Below are positions 8,640-18,263 of a stretch of DNA of 64,000 nucleotides, one piece after another. Both the position numbers and the translations under genes were made by a program. The DNA is from Caulobacter segnis (lineage in GTDB: Bacteria; Pseudomonadota; Alphaproteobacteria; Caulobacterales; Caulobacteraceae). Every line of letters starts with the position of its first letter. Position 1 is the first letter of the stretch. The notes under the pieces are model-generated. The model searched no databases. It saw only the letters and a list, made by a program, of their open reading frames with translations, and was not told the DNA's origin. The stretch covers positions 3,100,001 through 3,164,000 of the forward strand of contig NZ_CP096040.1 in NCBI RefSeq assembly GCF_023935105.1, given 5' to 3'.

Positions 8640-11045
8640 ATGCGTTACAGAAGCTTGTTGCTGGCCGCCGCCTCGCTGACGGCCTTCGCCGCCACCGCCC
8701 ACGCCCAGACCGCCGCGCCGGCGGCTGACGATTCCACGGTCGAGCAGATCGTCGTCACCGGCACCCGCGTCGCGCGCTCGCGCCTGGACACCGTCTCGCC
8801 GGTCGACGTCGTCGACAGCAAGGCGCTGACCCGCCAGGGCACGCCCGAACTGGCCCAGGCCCTGGCCAACCTGGCGCCGTCCATCGACTTCCCGCGTCCG
8901 GCCGTGACCGACGGCACCGACTCGGTGCGCCCGGCCACCCTGCGCGGCCTGGCCCCCGACCAGACGCTGGTGCTGCTGAACGGTCACCGGGCCCACACCT
9001 CGGCCCTGGTCAACATCAACGGCTCGATCGGCCGTGGCTCGGCCCCGTTCGACCTGAACACCATCCCCACGGCCGCCCTGTCGAGCGTCGAAATCCTGCG
9101 GGAAGGCGCGGCGGCCCAGTACGGCTCGGACGCCATCGCCGGCGTCATCAACCTGCGCCTGCGCGAGGCCAGCAGCGGCGGCGGCGCCACCGCCAGCTAC
9201 GGCGTCTATCACACCACCATCAAGACCACCCGCAACACCGCCGGCCGCAAGGCCGACGACGGTCCCGTCTACAGCGCGTCGCTGTGGCAAGGCTTCGCCC
9301 TGCCCAACGACGGCTTCCTGACCGTCACGGGCGAGTATTCGTACCGCAACCCGACCAACCGTTCGGACCTCGACCCCCGCGTCACGCCCAACATGGTCAC
9401 CGGCGTCTACGGCGACCCGCAGGTCGAGACCAAGACCATCTACGCCAACTTCGGCCTGCCGCTGAACGAGGCCTGGAAGCTGTACGGCCTGGCCGGCTAC
9501 CAGAACCGCAAGGGTGAGAGCGCGGCCTTCCCGCGCCTGGCCGACAACGCCAACAACTACATCTCGGTCTATCCGAGCGGCTATGTGCCGAAGATCACCA
9601 CCGACATCGACGACTACAACCTGGCCTTCGGCGCCAAGGGCGATGTCGCCGGCTTCACGGTCGACGCGGCGGTGAACTACGGGAACAACAAGGTCGAGTA
9701 CGGGACGATCAACTCCCTGAACGCCTCGCTGGGCCCGTCGTCGCCGACGCGGTTTAAGGACGGCTCGATGCAGTACGGCCAGTGGGTGGCCTCGCTGGAC
9801 ATCACCCACCCGCTGGAGCTGTTCAACTTCGCCAAGCCCAGCACCCTGGCGTTCGGCGCCGAATACCGGGACGAGAGCTACAAGATCCGCGCCGGCGAGA
9901 CGGCCTCGTGGACCAACGGCGGCAACGGCAAGGGCGCTGGCGCCCAAGGCTTCCCGGGCTTCCGTCCCAGCAATGAGGTCGACGTCAGCCGCAACTCCAA
10001 GAGCCTGTATGTCGATCTCGACAACCAGATCACAGACAAGTTCGACGTCGATCTGGCCGTCCGCTACGAGGACTACTCGGACTTCGGGTCGACCACGACC
10101 GGCAAGATCGCCGCGCGCTACGACCTGACCGACAGCTTCGCCGTTCGCGGCGCCTACTCGTCGGGCTTCCGCGCCCCGGCCCTGCAACAGCAGTACTTCA
10201 CCACCACGTCGATCAACATCATCGGCGGCGCGGCGGTGGATGTCGGCACCTTCCCCGCCACCAGCGCCACCGCCAGAGCGCTGGGGGCCAAGCCGCTGGA
10301 GCCTGAAAAGTCCAAGAACTACTCGTTCGGCGCGGTCTTCCACAAAGGCCCGTTCGAGCTGACCGTCGACGCCTATCAGATCGACATCGACAACCGGATC
10401 GTACTCTCGGAGAACATCCAGGGCTCGGCCACCGGCACGGCCACGCAGCAGGCGATCTACGGCCTGCTCCAGCCGTTCGGCGTCACCACGGCGCGCTTCT
10501 TCATCAACGGCGTCGACACCAAGACCAAGGGCGTCGACATCGTGGGGCGCTATCGTCTGGACGCCGACGAGGCCGGACGCTTCGACCTGACCCTTGCGGC
10601 CAATTTCAACGACACCGAAGTCACCCGCGTGCCGACCACCAGCACGCTGTCTTCCCTGCCCGTCCCGCCGGCCCTGTTCGCCCGCGTCAACGTGGCGACC
10701 TTCGAGGAAGGCACGCCGGACAAGAAGTTCGTGGCCTCCGGCGACTGGTCGAACGGTCCGTGGGGGGCCACCCTGAAGGGCGCCTTCTACGGCTCGGTGC
10801 TGGTGCCCAACGCGACCCAGACGCTGGACTACCGCACCGGCGACAAGACGGTCTGGGACCTGGAAGGCCGCTACACCTTCGCCCAGAAGGTCACGTGGGC
10901 CGTGGGCGTGAACAACCTGTTCGACGAATATCCGAACCGGGCTCCGGCGGCGGTCAACACGACCGGCGTGGTCGGCTTCCCCAGCTTCTCGCCGTTCGGC
11001 TTCAACGGCCGCTTCCTCTACACGCGCCTGGCTTATAACTGGTAG
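8640..11045 (+). CDS. TonB-dependent outer-membrane receptor
   Basis: An 801-residue active-transport receptor. Residues 1-22 are a signal peptide ending ATAHAQ. A TonB-box-like EQIVVTGTR follows, then the plug (RGLAPDQTLVLLNGHRAH; VEILREGAAAQYGSDAIAGV). The rest is a beta-barrel with repeated aromatic strands, for example AVRYEDYSDFGSTTTGKIA. The barrel ends in LAYNW, with an aromatic C-terminal residue for Bam recognition. The ligand is unknown and there is no neighbouring transporter or catabolic gene. It is a single gene with its own terminator. Confidence 0.95.
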   Translation: MRYRSLLLAAASLTAFAATAHAQTAAPAADDSTVEQIVVTGTRVARSRLDTVSPVDVVDSKALTRQGTPELAQALANLAPSIDFPRPAVTDGTDSVRPATLRGLAPDQTLVLLNGHRAHTSALVNINGSIGRGSAPFDLNTIPTAALSSVEILREGAAAQYGSDAIAGVINLRLREASSGGGATASYGVYHTTIKTTRNTAGRKADDGPVYSASLWQGFALPNDGFLTVTGEYSYRNPTNRSDLDPRVTPNMVTGVYGDPQVETKTIYANFGLPLNEAWKLYGLAGYQNRKGESAAFPRLADNANNYISVYPSGYVPKITTDIDDYNLAFGAKGDVAGFTVDAAVNYGNNKVEYGTINSLNASLGPSSPTRFKDGSMQYGQWVASLDITHPLELFNFAKPSTLAFGAEYRDESYKIRAGETASWTNGGNGKGAGAQGFPGFRPSNEVDVSRNSKSLYVDLDNQITDKFDVDLAVRYEDYSDFGSTTTGKIAARYDLTDSFAVRGAYSSGFRAPALQQQYFTTTSINIIGGAAVDVGTFPATSATARALGAKPLEPEKSKNYSFGAVFHKGPFELTVDAYQIDIDNRIVLSENIQGSATGTATQQAIYGLLQPFGVTTARFFINGVDTKTKGVDIVGRYRLDADEAGRFDLTLAANFNDTEVTRVPTTSTLSSLPVPPALFARVNVATFEEGTPDKKFVASGDWSNGPWGATLKGAFYGSVLVPNATQTLDYRTGDKTVWDLEGRYTFAQKVTWAVGVNNLFDEYPNRAPAAVNTTGVVGFPSFSPFGFNGRFLYTRLAYNW

Positions 11046-11077
11046 TTATCCACAGGCTTCACAGGCCGCAAACGTTT

Positions 11078-11110
11078 GGGCGCGGAGAGCGATCTCCGCG
11101 CCCTTTCCTT
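11078..11110 (+). terminator. intrinsic terminator of the TonB receptor gene
   Basis: A perfect 11-bp stem GGGCGCGGAGA (11078-11088) and TCTCCGCGCCC (11093-11103) with a GCGA tetraloop. A pyrimidine tail TTTCCTTT follows. It lies 32 bp after the stop codon. Confidence 0.85.
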
Positions 11111-11154
11111 TGCCTGCTCACGTCAGAAACGGACGCCCCGAAAGGCCCGTGCGC

Positions 11155-11182
11155 TTGCACTCTTGGTAACTCAAAACATACA
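11155..11182 (+). promoter_or_regulatory. possible dnaB promoter
   Basis: TTGCAC (11155-11160) and CATACA (11177-11182) are separated by 16 bp in the 150-bp region before dnaB. This resembles a housekeeping -35/-10 pair, but the -10 match is imperfect. Confidence 0.3.
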
Positions 11183-11259
11183 CAGAACATCCCCGTTCAT
11201 CTGAGTCGCCGGGCCAACTCGCCCGCGCGTCCGAACCGCCGTCGCGTTAATTTCCTCCG

Positions 11260-12789
11260 ATGTCTCTCGTTCCCGCGCTCGACCTCGTTCTCCCAGGCCT
11301 ACCCGAGCCCACGATCAACGTGGCGCCGCACAACATGGAAGCCGAGCAGGCCCTGCTCGGGATCCTGCTGTACGACAACGCCGCGTACGAACGCCTGACC
11401 GACAGCCTGCAGGCCCGCTGCTTCTACGAGCCCTTCCACCAGCGCCTGTTCCAGGCGATCGAAACCCACGTCCGCAAGGGTCAGCTGGCCGAGCCGATCC
11501 TGCTGGCCGACGAGTTCAAGGCCGACGCCGCGTTCGAGGAACTGGGCGGCCTGCGCTACTTGGCCGACCTGGTCGATCGCGCCCCGCCCGCCGCCAACGC
11601 CGGCGACTACGCCCGGGTGATCTTCGACCTCTCCTTGCGCCGTGAGCTGATCCGCATCGGCGGCGACATCGCCACGGCCGCCCAAGGCGTCGCCGAGGTG
11701 AAGGACGGGGAAAAGAAGACCGCTCGCGACCAGATCGAGGCGGCCGAACAGCAGCTGTACAGCCTGGCCGAAAGCGGCACCGCCTCGTCGGGCTTCGTTT
11801 CGTTCGGCGACGCCCTGCGCGGCGCGGTCGAGATGACCGCCGAGGCCTATAGCCGCGAAGGCGGCATGTCGGGCGTTTCGACCGACCTGATCGACCTGGA
11901 CCAAAAGATCGGCGGCCTGCACCCGTCCGACTTGATCGTGCTTGCCGGCCGTCCGTCGATGGGCAAGACCGCGCTGGCGACCAACATCGCCTTCAACATC
12001 GCCAAGAAATACGCTTACGAAATCCAGCCCGACGGGACCAAGAAGACCGTCCAGGGCGGAGTCGTGGCCTTCTACTCGCTGGAAATGAGCGCCGAGCAGC
12101 TGGCCCTGCGTATGCTGGCCGACGCCTCCGGCGTGTCGGGCGACAAGCTCCGCAAGGGCGAGATCGACGCCAGCGAGTTCGGCCGGGTTCGCGACGCGGC
12201 CATGGAGCTGCAGGAAGCGCCGCTGTTCATCGACGCCACCGGCGGCATCTCGATCGCCAAGCTGACCGCCAGGGCGCGCCGCTTGAAGCGCCAGCACGGC
12301 CTGGACCTGGTCGTGGTCGACTACCTGCAGCTGGTCACCGGCTCGGACCTGTCGTCCAACGCCAGCCGCGTGCAGGAGGTCTCGCAGATCACCATGGGCC
12401 TGAAGGCCTTGGCCAAGGAACTGGCCTGCCCCGTCATCGCCCTCTCGCAGCTGTCGCGTCAGGTCGAACAGCGCGACGACAAGCGACCCCAGCTGTCCGA
12501 CCTTCGCGAATCCGGTTCGATCGAGCAGGACGCCGACATGGTCTGGTTCGTGTACCGCGAGGCCTACTATGTCGGCCGCGCCGAGCCGCGCGAAGGCACG
12601 CCCGAGCACCTGACCTGGCAGGAGGACATGGACCGCCTGCACGGCCTGGCCGAGGTGATCATCGCCAAGCAGCGTCACGGTCCCATCGGCACCGTGCGCC
12701 TGTCGTTCAACAGCGACACCACCCGCTTCGGCAACCTGGCCCGCGACCACTACTTCGCCCAGGCCCGGAACATCCCGTCGGACGAGTAG
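11260..12789 (+). CDS. dnaB: replicative DNA helicase DnaB
   Basis: A 509-residue hexameric 5'-3' helicase that unwinds DNA at the replication fork. The N-terminal domain opens with the family-typical PHNMEAEQALLGILLYDN. The RecA-like domain carries Walker A AGRPSMGKTALATN near residue 230, Walker B LVVVDYLQLV and the motif SDLRESGSIEQDADMV. A short insertion after Walker A (YEIQPDGTKKTVQGGV) is common in alphaproteobacteria. No intein was seen. Confidence 0.97.
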   Translation: MSLVPALDLVLPGLPEPTINVAPHNMEAEQALLGILLYDNAAYERLTDSLQARCFYEPFHQRLFQAIETHVRKGQLAEPILLADEFKADAAFEELGGLRYLADLVDRAPPAANAGDYARVIFDLSLRRELIRIGGDIATAAQGVAEVKDGEKKTARDQIEAAEQQLYSLAESGTASSGFVSFGDALRGAVEMTAEAYSREGGMSGVSTDLIDLDQKIGGLHPSDLIVLAGRPSMGKTALATNIAFNIAKKYAYEIQPDGTKKTVQGGVVAFYSLEMSAEQLALRMLADASGVSGDKLRKGEIDASEFGRVRDAAMELQEAPLFIDATGGISIAKLTARARRLKRQHGLDLVVVDYLQLVTGSDLSSNASRVQEVSQITMGLKALAKELACPVIALSQLSRQVEQRDDKRPQLSDLRESGSIEQDADMVWFVYREAYYVGRAEPREGTPEHLTWQEDMDRLHGLAEVIIAKQRHGPIGTVRLSFNSDTTRFGNLARDHYFAQARNIPSDE

Positions 12790-12869
12790 GTCCTTCGCGG
12801 GGCGCGGTTTGACACCCGCGTCCTCCGCGCGCCACGGTCGGCGCCTCGCCCTTCAGCCCGACGAGTCGC

Positions 12870-13556
12870 ATGGACTTTAGCCCCCTGCCCACCACCAGCC
12901 TGGTCGGCGCCTTCCTGCTGGCGTTTCCGGCGCTGTTCTCGATCGTCAATCCGGTCGGCGCCTCGCTGATCTTCCATCAGGCGATGGCCGGACGTTCGCG
13001 CGAGGAACGGCGAGGACTGGCGCGCCAGATCGGCTTCTACGCCTTCCTCGTGCTGCTGGGGTCGCTGCTGCTGGGCGGCTACATCCTGAACTTCTTCGGC
13101 GTCAGCCTGGGCGCCTTGCGCGTGGCCGGGGGCCTGGTCGTGGCGATCCGCGCCTGGGGCCTCCTGATGGATCCTCAACAGAACGAGGACCGCAAGACCA
13201 GCCAGACCGAGACCGCCCAGACGCACGAAGACGTCGCCTTCTTTCCGCTAACCATGCCGTTCACAACCGGCCCCGGCTCGATCTCGGTAGCGATCGCCCT
13301 GTCGTCCCAGCGTCCGACCGAGGGCGCGGCGGTGGCGCCGTTCTTCGTCGGCGCGAGCCTGGCCGCCGCGCTGGTCGCGGTGATGGTCTGGATCTTCTAC
13401 AGCGCTTCGGGCCGGGTCATGCGCCTGTTGGGCCCGTCGGGGGCACGGGTGCTGTCGCGGCTGGTCGCCTTTCTGCTGCTGTGCATCGGCGTCCAGATCA
13501 TCGCCTCGGGGGCCGAGAACCTGGTGGCCAAGTTCATGGCCTCGCACCATGGTTAA
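12870..13556 (+). CDS. MarC-family integral membrane protein
   Basis: A 228-residue protein with about six transmembrane helices. The conserved MarC/UPF0056 features are FSIVNPVGASLIF near the N terminus and FPLTMPFTTGPGSIS in the middle. The family was once linked to multiple antibiotic resistance, but its real function is unestablished. A hydrophilic loop (PQQNEDRKTSQTETAQTHED) separates the two halves. It lies 39 bp before alr on the same strand. Confidence 0.88.
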   Translation: MDFSPLPTTSLVGAFLLAFPALFSIVNPVGASLIFHQAMAGRSREERRGLARQIGFYAFLVLLGSLLLGGYILNFFGVSLGALRVAGGLVVAIRAWGLLMDPQQNEDRKTSQTETAQTHEDVAFFPLTMPFTTGPGSISVAIALSSQRPTEGAAVAPFFVGASLAAALVAVMVWIFYSASGRVMRLLGPSGARVLSRLVAFLLLCIGVQIIASGAENLVAKFMASHHG

Positions 13557-13595
13557 ATTATTGAACGGCAAGGCCGCGTCCGCTACCCCGTCCGC

Positions 13596-14675
13596 GTGAC
13601 CGAAGCCCGCCTCATCCTCGACCTCGACGCCCTGGCCGCCAACTACTGGGCGCTGCGAAAGCGCGCGGGCGACACCGAGCTCGCGCCGGCGGTCAAGGCC
13701 GACGGCTATGGTCTGGGCGCGCCCGAGATCGCCGACCGCCTGTGGCTCGAAGGCGCGCGCAGCTTCTACGTCGCCCGGCTTTCGGAGGGCGTCGCCCTGC
13801 GCCGCGCTCTGGGCGACCGCGACGCGACCATCTATGTCCTGGACGGCGCCACGCCCGGCTCGGGCGATACGCTGGAGGGCGCGGGCCTGATCCCGGTGCT
13901 CAACAGCCTGCCGCAGATCGAAGCCTGGAACGCCCAGGCCCGCGCGGGTCGGCTGAAGGCGGCGCTGCACGTCGACACCGGCATGAACCGCCTGGGCCTG
14001 CGTCCGGAGGAGGTCAAGGTTCTGGTCGGCGCGACCGATCGCCTGAGGCGCCTGGATCTGGATCTGGTCATCAGCCACCTGGCCTGCGCCGACACGCCGG
14101 ACAGCCCGATGAGCGCCCACCAGCTGGCGCGCTTCGAGGAGGCCACCGCCCTGCTGCCCGGCGCCCGCCGCAGCTTGGCCAATTCCGCCGGCCTGTTCCT
14201 GGGCGAGGCCTATCGCTTCGACCAAGCGCGCCCGGGCATCAGCCTGTATGGCGGCGGCCCCGAAGGCGTTCCCCATCCCGAGATCTGCGCGGTCGCCACG
14301 GTCGAGGCCCCGATCCTGCAGGTCCGGGTCGTGCCACGGGGCGAGAGCGTCGGTTACGGCGCCGGCTGGACCGCGCCCGACACCACCCGCGTCGCGATCG
14401 TGGCGGCCGGCTACGCCGACGGCGTGCCGCGCGCCAGCCATCCGAATGGCCAGGCCTGGTTCGACGGCGCCCGGCGCCGACTGCTGGGCCGCGTCTCCAT
14501 GGACCTGCTGGCCATCGACATCACCGACTGCGACGCCGCCCGACCGGGCGCGATGGTCGAGCTGTTCGGCCGGAACCTGCCGATCGACGAGGCCGCCACC
14601 GCCGCCGGCACCTCGGCCTACGAGCTGCTGACCCGCATCGCGCCGCGGGCGCGCCGTGTCGTGGTCGGCCGCTAG
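13596..14675 (+). CDS. alr: alanine racemase
   Basis: PLP enzyme that converts L-Ala to D-Ala for peptidoglycan. Lys34, in [13 protein letters not shown], is the PLP Schiff-base lysine. The TIM-barrel continues with [11 protein letters not shown] and NSAGLFLG. The C-terminal beta domain has SVGYGAGW, containing the equivalent of the second catalytic Tyr, and [12 protein letters not shown]. The 359-residue length fits. The start is GTG, placed at the conserved [13 protein letters not shown] opening. It is upstream of radA by 83 bp. Confidence 0.95.
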   Translation: MTEARLILDLDALAANYWALRKRAGDTELAPAVKADGYGLGAPEIADRLWLEGARSFYVARLSEGVALRRALGDRDATIYVLDGATPGSGDTLEGAGLIPVLNSLPQIEAWNAQARAGRLKAALHVDTGMNRLGLRPEEVKVLVGATDRLRRLDLDLVISHLACADTPDSPMSAHQLARFEEATALLPGARRSLANSAGLFLGEAYRFDQARPGISLYGGGPEGVPHPEICAVATVEAPILQVRVVPRGESVGYGAGWTAPDTTRVAIVAAGYADGVPRASHPNGQAWFDGARRRLLGRVSMDLLAIDITDCDAARPGAMVELFGRNLPIDEAATAAGTSAYELLTRIAPRARRVVVGR

Positions 14676-14758
14676 CGCCCGCCTCTCGGCTGCGTCCGGC
14701 TTTGGCGCACCGGGCCGCCAGCCTGTACTCTCCCGACATTCGAGAATCAGGAGACCCC

Positions 14759-16141
14759 ATGGCCCGCGACGGCGCCGTCTACGCCTGCCAGTCCTGCGGC
14801 GCGGTCCAGACCAAGTGGTCCGGCCAGTGTCCCGCCTGCCAAAGCTGGAACACGCTGGTCGAGGAGGCCGGCGCCAGGCCGCCGGGCGCGCTGGCGACGA
14901 CCAAGGCGACGCGGGTGCGCGGCCTGCAGTTCACCGGGCTGGAGAGCGACACCGCCCCGCCCCCGCGCATCCTGACCGGCGTCGACGAGTTCGACCGGGT
15001 CTGTGGCGGTGGCGTGGTGCCAGGCTCGGCCCTGCTGATCGGCGGCGACCCCGGCGTGGGCAAGTCGACCCTGCTGCTGCAGGTCTGCGCCAGCGCCGCC
15101 CTGCGCGGCGTCTCCTGCGCCTACATCTCTGGCGAGGAAGCCGTCGAGCAGATCCGTGGCCGCGCCGATCGCATGGGGCTCGCGAAAGCCAATGTCAGCC
15201 TGGCCGCCGAGACCTCGCTGCGCGACATCCTCGATGGCCTGAAGCGCGACAACTTCGATCTCGTCGTCATTGACTCGATCCAGACCCTGTGGAGCGACGC
15301 CCACGAAGCTGGGCCCGGCACGGTCACCCAGGTCCGCGCCTGCGCCACCGAGCTGGTCCGCCTGGCCAAGAAGAAAGGCGTGGCGATCCTGCTGGTCGGC
15401 CACGTCACCAAGGACGGCCAGATCGCCGGCCCGCGCGTGGTCGAGCACCTCGTGGACGCCGTGCTCAGCTTCGAAGGCGAGCGTGGCTATCCGTTCCGCA
15501 TTCTGCGCGGGGCCAAGAACCGCTTCGGAGCCACCGACGAGATCGGCGTCTTCGAGATGGGCGACGTCGGCCTTCGCGAGGTCAAGAACCCCTCGGCCCT
15601 TTTCCTGAACGAGGGCGGCGAGCGCGCGGCGGGCGCGGCGGTGTTCGCCGGCATCGAGGGCAGCCGGCCCGTCCTGGTGGAATTCCAGGCCCTGGTCGCG
15701 CCTTCCGCGTACGGAACGCCAAGACGCGCCGTGGTCGGATGGGATTCCGGACGCCTGGCCATGGTGTTGGCCGTACTCGAGGCCCGATGCGGCCTTGGTT
15801 TTGGCGACAAGGACGTCTATCTGAACGTCGCCGGCGGCCTGCGCATCACGGAACCGGCGGCGGATCTCGCGGCGGCGGCGGCCTTGGCCTCCTCCGCCCT
15901 GGACGTCGCCCTGCCCCAGGACTGCGTCGTGTTCGGCGAGCTCAGCCTGTCGGGCGAAGTACGGCCCGTCAGCCGGATGGAGACGCGTTTGAAGGAAGCC
16001 GCGAAATTGGGATTTGGCCGGGCGCTGGGACCGCTCGCCGGCCTGCCTGAGGGCGGCGGCGCCTTGCCCGTGGCCGGCGTGGCGCGCCTGACCGACGCGG
16101 TCCGTCGCATCGGCGACGAGATCTGGACGAGCCTGACGTGA
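14759..16141 (+). CDS. radA: DNA repair protein RadA
   Basis: RecA-like branch-migration ATPase acting in recombination and repair, 460 residues. The N-terminal zinc finger is CQSCGAVQTKWSGQCPACQSW. Walker A is GGDPGVGKSTLL, the RadA-specific KNRFG motif occurs in RGAKNRFGATDEIG, and the C-terminal Lon-like domain follows (DVYLNVAGGLRI). The ATG at 14759 is preferred over the much longer open frame because it begins exactly at the zinc finger. Its TGA overlaps the GTG of the next gene. Confidence 0.97.
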   Translation: MARDGAVYACQSCGAVQTKWSGQCPACQSWNTLVEEAGARPPGALATTKATRVRGLQFTGLESDTAPPPRILTGVDEFDRVCGGGVVPGSALLIGGDPGVGKSTLLLQVCASAALRGVSCAYISGEEAVEQIRGRADRMGLAKANVSLAAETSLRDILDGLKRDNFDLVVIDSIQTLWSDAHEAGPGTVTQVRACATELVRLAKKKGVAILLVGHVTKDGQIAGPRVVEHLVDAVLSFEGERGYPFRILRGAKNRFGATDEIGVFEMGDVGLREVKNPSALFLNEGGERAAGAAVFAGIEGSRPVLVEFQALVAPSAYGTPRRAVVGWDSGRLAMVLAVLEARCGLGFGDKDVYLNVAGGLRITEPAADLAAAAALASSALDVALPQDCVVFGELSLSGEVRPVSRMETRLKEAAKLGFGRALGPLAGLPEGGGALPVAGVARLTDAVRRIGDEIWTSLT

Positions 16142-16755
16142 CGCCTTTCGACATCATCGCCGGCCTGCTGCTGCTGGTGTCCGGCGTCACCGGCTGGGTG
16201 CGCGGCGCCTCACGCGAGCTGACTTCGGCCCTGTCGTTCATCTTCGCCGCCGCCATCGCCCTGTTTGGCCTGCGGATCAGTGGGCCGATCTTCCGCAAGC
16301 TCATGGATCCCGACTGGGCGGCGACGGGCGCGGCGGTGCTGGTGGTCTTCGTCGTCTTCTTCCTGATTTTCCGCCTGATCGGCGGTCGCCTGACCGAAAG
16401 TCTGCAACAGAGCTCGGCCGGCATGCTGGACCGCGCGATCGGCGCGACCTTCGGCGCGATCCGGGCCTGCGTGGTCCTGGGCGTCTTCAACCTGCTGCTG
16501 CACCTGGCGACGCCGCCGGACCGCATGCCGCACTGGGTGAAAGACTCGATGTTCTACCCCCTGTCCGAGGCCAGCGGCCAGGTGCTGAAGGTCTTCGCGC
16601 CCAAGGGCAAGGCGTTGGCCGGCAAGCTGGCCCCCGCGATCAAGGAAGCCGTCCATGAGGGCGGCGACAATACGTCCGGCGAGAAATCGTCGGGAAAAGG
16701 CTATGATGAGAACCAGCGTCGGCAAATGGACGACCTGGTGGAGAAATCGCGATGA
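16138..16755 (+). CDS. cvpA: CvpA family membrane protein
   Basis: A 205-residue inner-membrane protein with about four helices in residues 1-130 (FDIIAGLLLLVSGVTGWVRG, VLVVFVVFFLIFRLIGGRL, FGAIRACVVLGVFNLLLHL). The C-terminal tail is charged and cytoplasmic. The family is known from colicin V production and envelope homeostasis, and cvpA sits before purF in many proteobacteria, as here. GTG start overlaps radA (GTGA); the stop overlaps purF (ATGA), implying translational coupling. Confidence 0.92.
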   Translation: MTPFDIIAGLLLLVSGVTGWVRGASRELTSALSFIFAAAIALFGLRISGPIFRKLMDPDWAATGAAVLVVFVVFFLIFRLIGGRLTESLQQSSAGMLDRAIGATFGAIRACVVLGVFNLLLHLATPPDRMPHWVKDSMFYPLSEASGQVLKVFAPKGKALAGKLAPAIKEAVHEGGDNTSGEKSSGKGYDENQRRQMDDLVEKSR

Positions 16756-18254
16756 CCTTCCTGGGCCAGTCGACCGACCGGTACTCCTCCACGCCGTTCC
16801 GGGATCCAGAGGACGACACGCTACGCCTCGAATGCGGCGTGTTCGGTGTCTTCGGCGTCCGTGACGCCGCCGCCATCGCCGCTCTGGGCCTGCACGCCCT
16901 GCAGCACCGGGGCCAGGAAGCCTGCGGCATCGCCGCGTTCGACGGCAACCGCTTCCACACTGAACGCCACATGGGCCACGTCGGCGACGCCTTCACCGGC
17001 TCGGATCTGGTGCAGCGCCTGCCCGGAAGCCTGGCCATCGGCCACACGCGCTACTCGACGGCCGGCGGCAGCGGCATCCGCAACGTCCAGCCGATGTTCG
17101 CCGACCTGGAGACGGGCGGGGTCGCCATCGCCCACAACGGCAACCTGACCAACTTCCTGACCCTGCGAGAGCGCCTGGTGCAGGAAGGCGCGATCTTCCA
17201 GTCGACCTCGGATTCGGAAGTGATCCTCCACCTGATCGCCCGCTCGCGGAAAGCCAAGATCGTCGACCGCTTCATCGACGCGGTCGGGCAGATCGAAGGC
17301 GGTTATGCGCTCGTGGCCATCACCAACAAGAAGATGATCGGCCTGCGCGATCCGCTGGGCATCCGCCCGCTGGTGCTGGGCGACCTAGACGGCAAGCCGG
17401 TCCTGGCGTCCGAGACCTGCGCGCTGGACATGATCGGCGCCCGCTTCGTGCGCGACATCGAGCACGGCGAAATGGTGGTGATCGAGGAAACCGGCATCAC
17501 TTCGACTAAGCCGTTCCAAACCAAGGCTGCGCGTCCCTGCGTCTTCGAATATGTCTACTTCGCCCGTCCCGACAGCGTCGTGAACGGCCGCTCGGTCTAT
17601 GGCGTGCGCAAGCGCATGGGCCGCAACCTGGCCAAGGAAACCGGCGTCGAAGCCGACGTCGTGGTGCCGGTGCCGGACTCGGGCGTGCCGGCCGCCTTGG
17701 GCTACGCGCAGGAAAGCGGCCTGCCGTTCGAGATGGGCATCATCCGCAATCACTATGTGGGCCGCACCTTCATCCAGCCGACCCAAGGTGTTCGTGAACT
17801 GGGCGTGCGCATGAAGCACAGCCCCAACCGCGCCATTCTGGCCGGCAAGCGCGTGGTGCTGATCGACGACTCGATCGTGCGCGGCACCACCTCGTTGAAG
17901 ATCGTCCGCATGGTCCGCGAGGCCGGCGCCAAGGAGGTGCACCTCCGCTCGGCCAGTCCGCCGATCAAGTGGCCCGACTTCTACGGCATCGACATGCCCG
18001 AGCGTGAACAGCTGCTGGCGGCCAACAAGTCGCTGGAAGAGATGGCCAAGTTCCTGGAAGTGGACAGCCTGGGCTTCCTGTCGGTCGAGGGCCTGTACGA
18101 CGCCCTGGAGGCCGGTCCGCGCGATCCCGCCGCCCCGCAGTTCACCGATCACTACTTCACCGGCGACTATCCGACCCGCCTGACGGACCGCGAGATCGCA
18201 GAAGGCCGCAACGAAACCAACGACAAGCAGCTGTCGCTGCTGGTCAGCGCCTAA
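16752..18254 (+). CDS. purF: amidophosphoribosyltransferase
   Basis: First committed step of purine synthesis: glutamine plus PRPP to phosphoribosylamine. The 500-residue precursor has a ~27-residue propeptide before Cys28 in LRLECGVFGVFG, the N-terminal nucleophile of the glutaminase domain. The PRPP loop is VVLIDDSIVRGTTS near residue 375. The Fe-S-type Cys in RPCVFEYVYFARPDS is present, but the later WPDFYGID has Asp where Fe-S enzymes have Cys. A Fe-S cluster is therefore doubtful. Confidence 0.96.
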   Translation: MTFLGQSTDRYSSTPFRDPEDDTLRLECGVFGVFGVRDAAAIAALGLHALQHRGQEACGIAAFDGNRFHTERHMGHVGDAFTGSDLVQRLPGSLAIGHTRYSTAGGSGIRNVQPMFADLETGGVAIAHNGNLTNFLTLRERLVQEGAIFQSTSDSEVILHLIARSRKAKIVDRFIDAVGQIEGGYALVAITNKKMIGLRDPLGIRPLVLGDLDGKPVLASETCALDMIGARFVRDIEHGEMVVIEETGITSTKPFQTKAARPCVFEYVYFARPDSVVNGRSVYGVRKRMGRNLAKETGVEADVVVPVPDSGVPAALGYAQESGLPFEMGIIRNHYVGRTFIQPTQGVRELGVRMKHSPNRAILAGKRVVLIDDSIVRGTTSLKIVRMVREAGAKEVHLRSASPPIKWPDFYGIDMPEREQLLAANKSLEEMAKFLEVDSLGFLSVEGLYDALEAGPRDPAAPQFTDHYFTGDYPTRLTDREIAEGRNETNDKQLSLLVSA

Positions 18255-18263
18255 GTCCGCCTT

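Noticed and set aside
7797..10343. Long open frame on the minus strand (848 codons) opposite rplI and the TonB receptor
   Set aside because: High GC keeps antisense frames open. Its composition is Arg/Gly/Val-rich without a family motif, while the plus strand has clear genes.
11185..11198. GAAC-N6-GTTC near dnaB as a LexA box
   Set aside because: The alphaproteobacterial LexA site is GTTC-N7-GTTC; spacing and orientation do not match.
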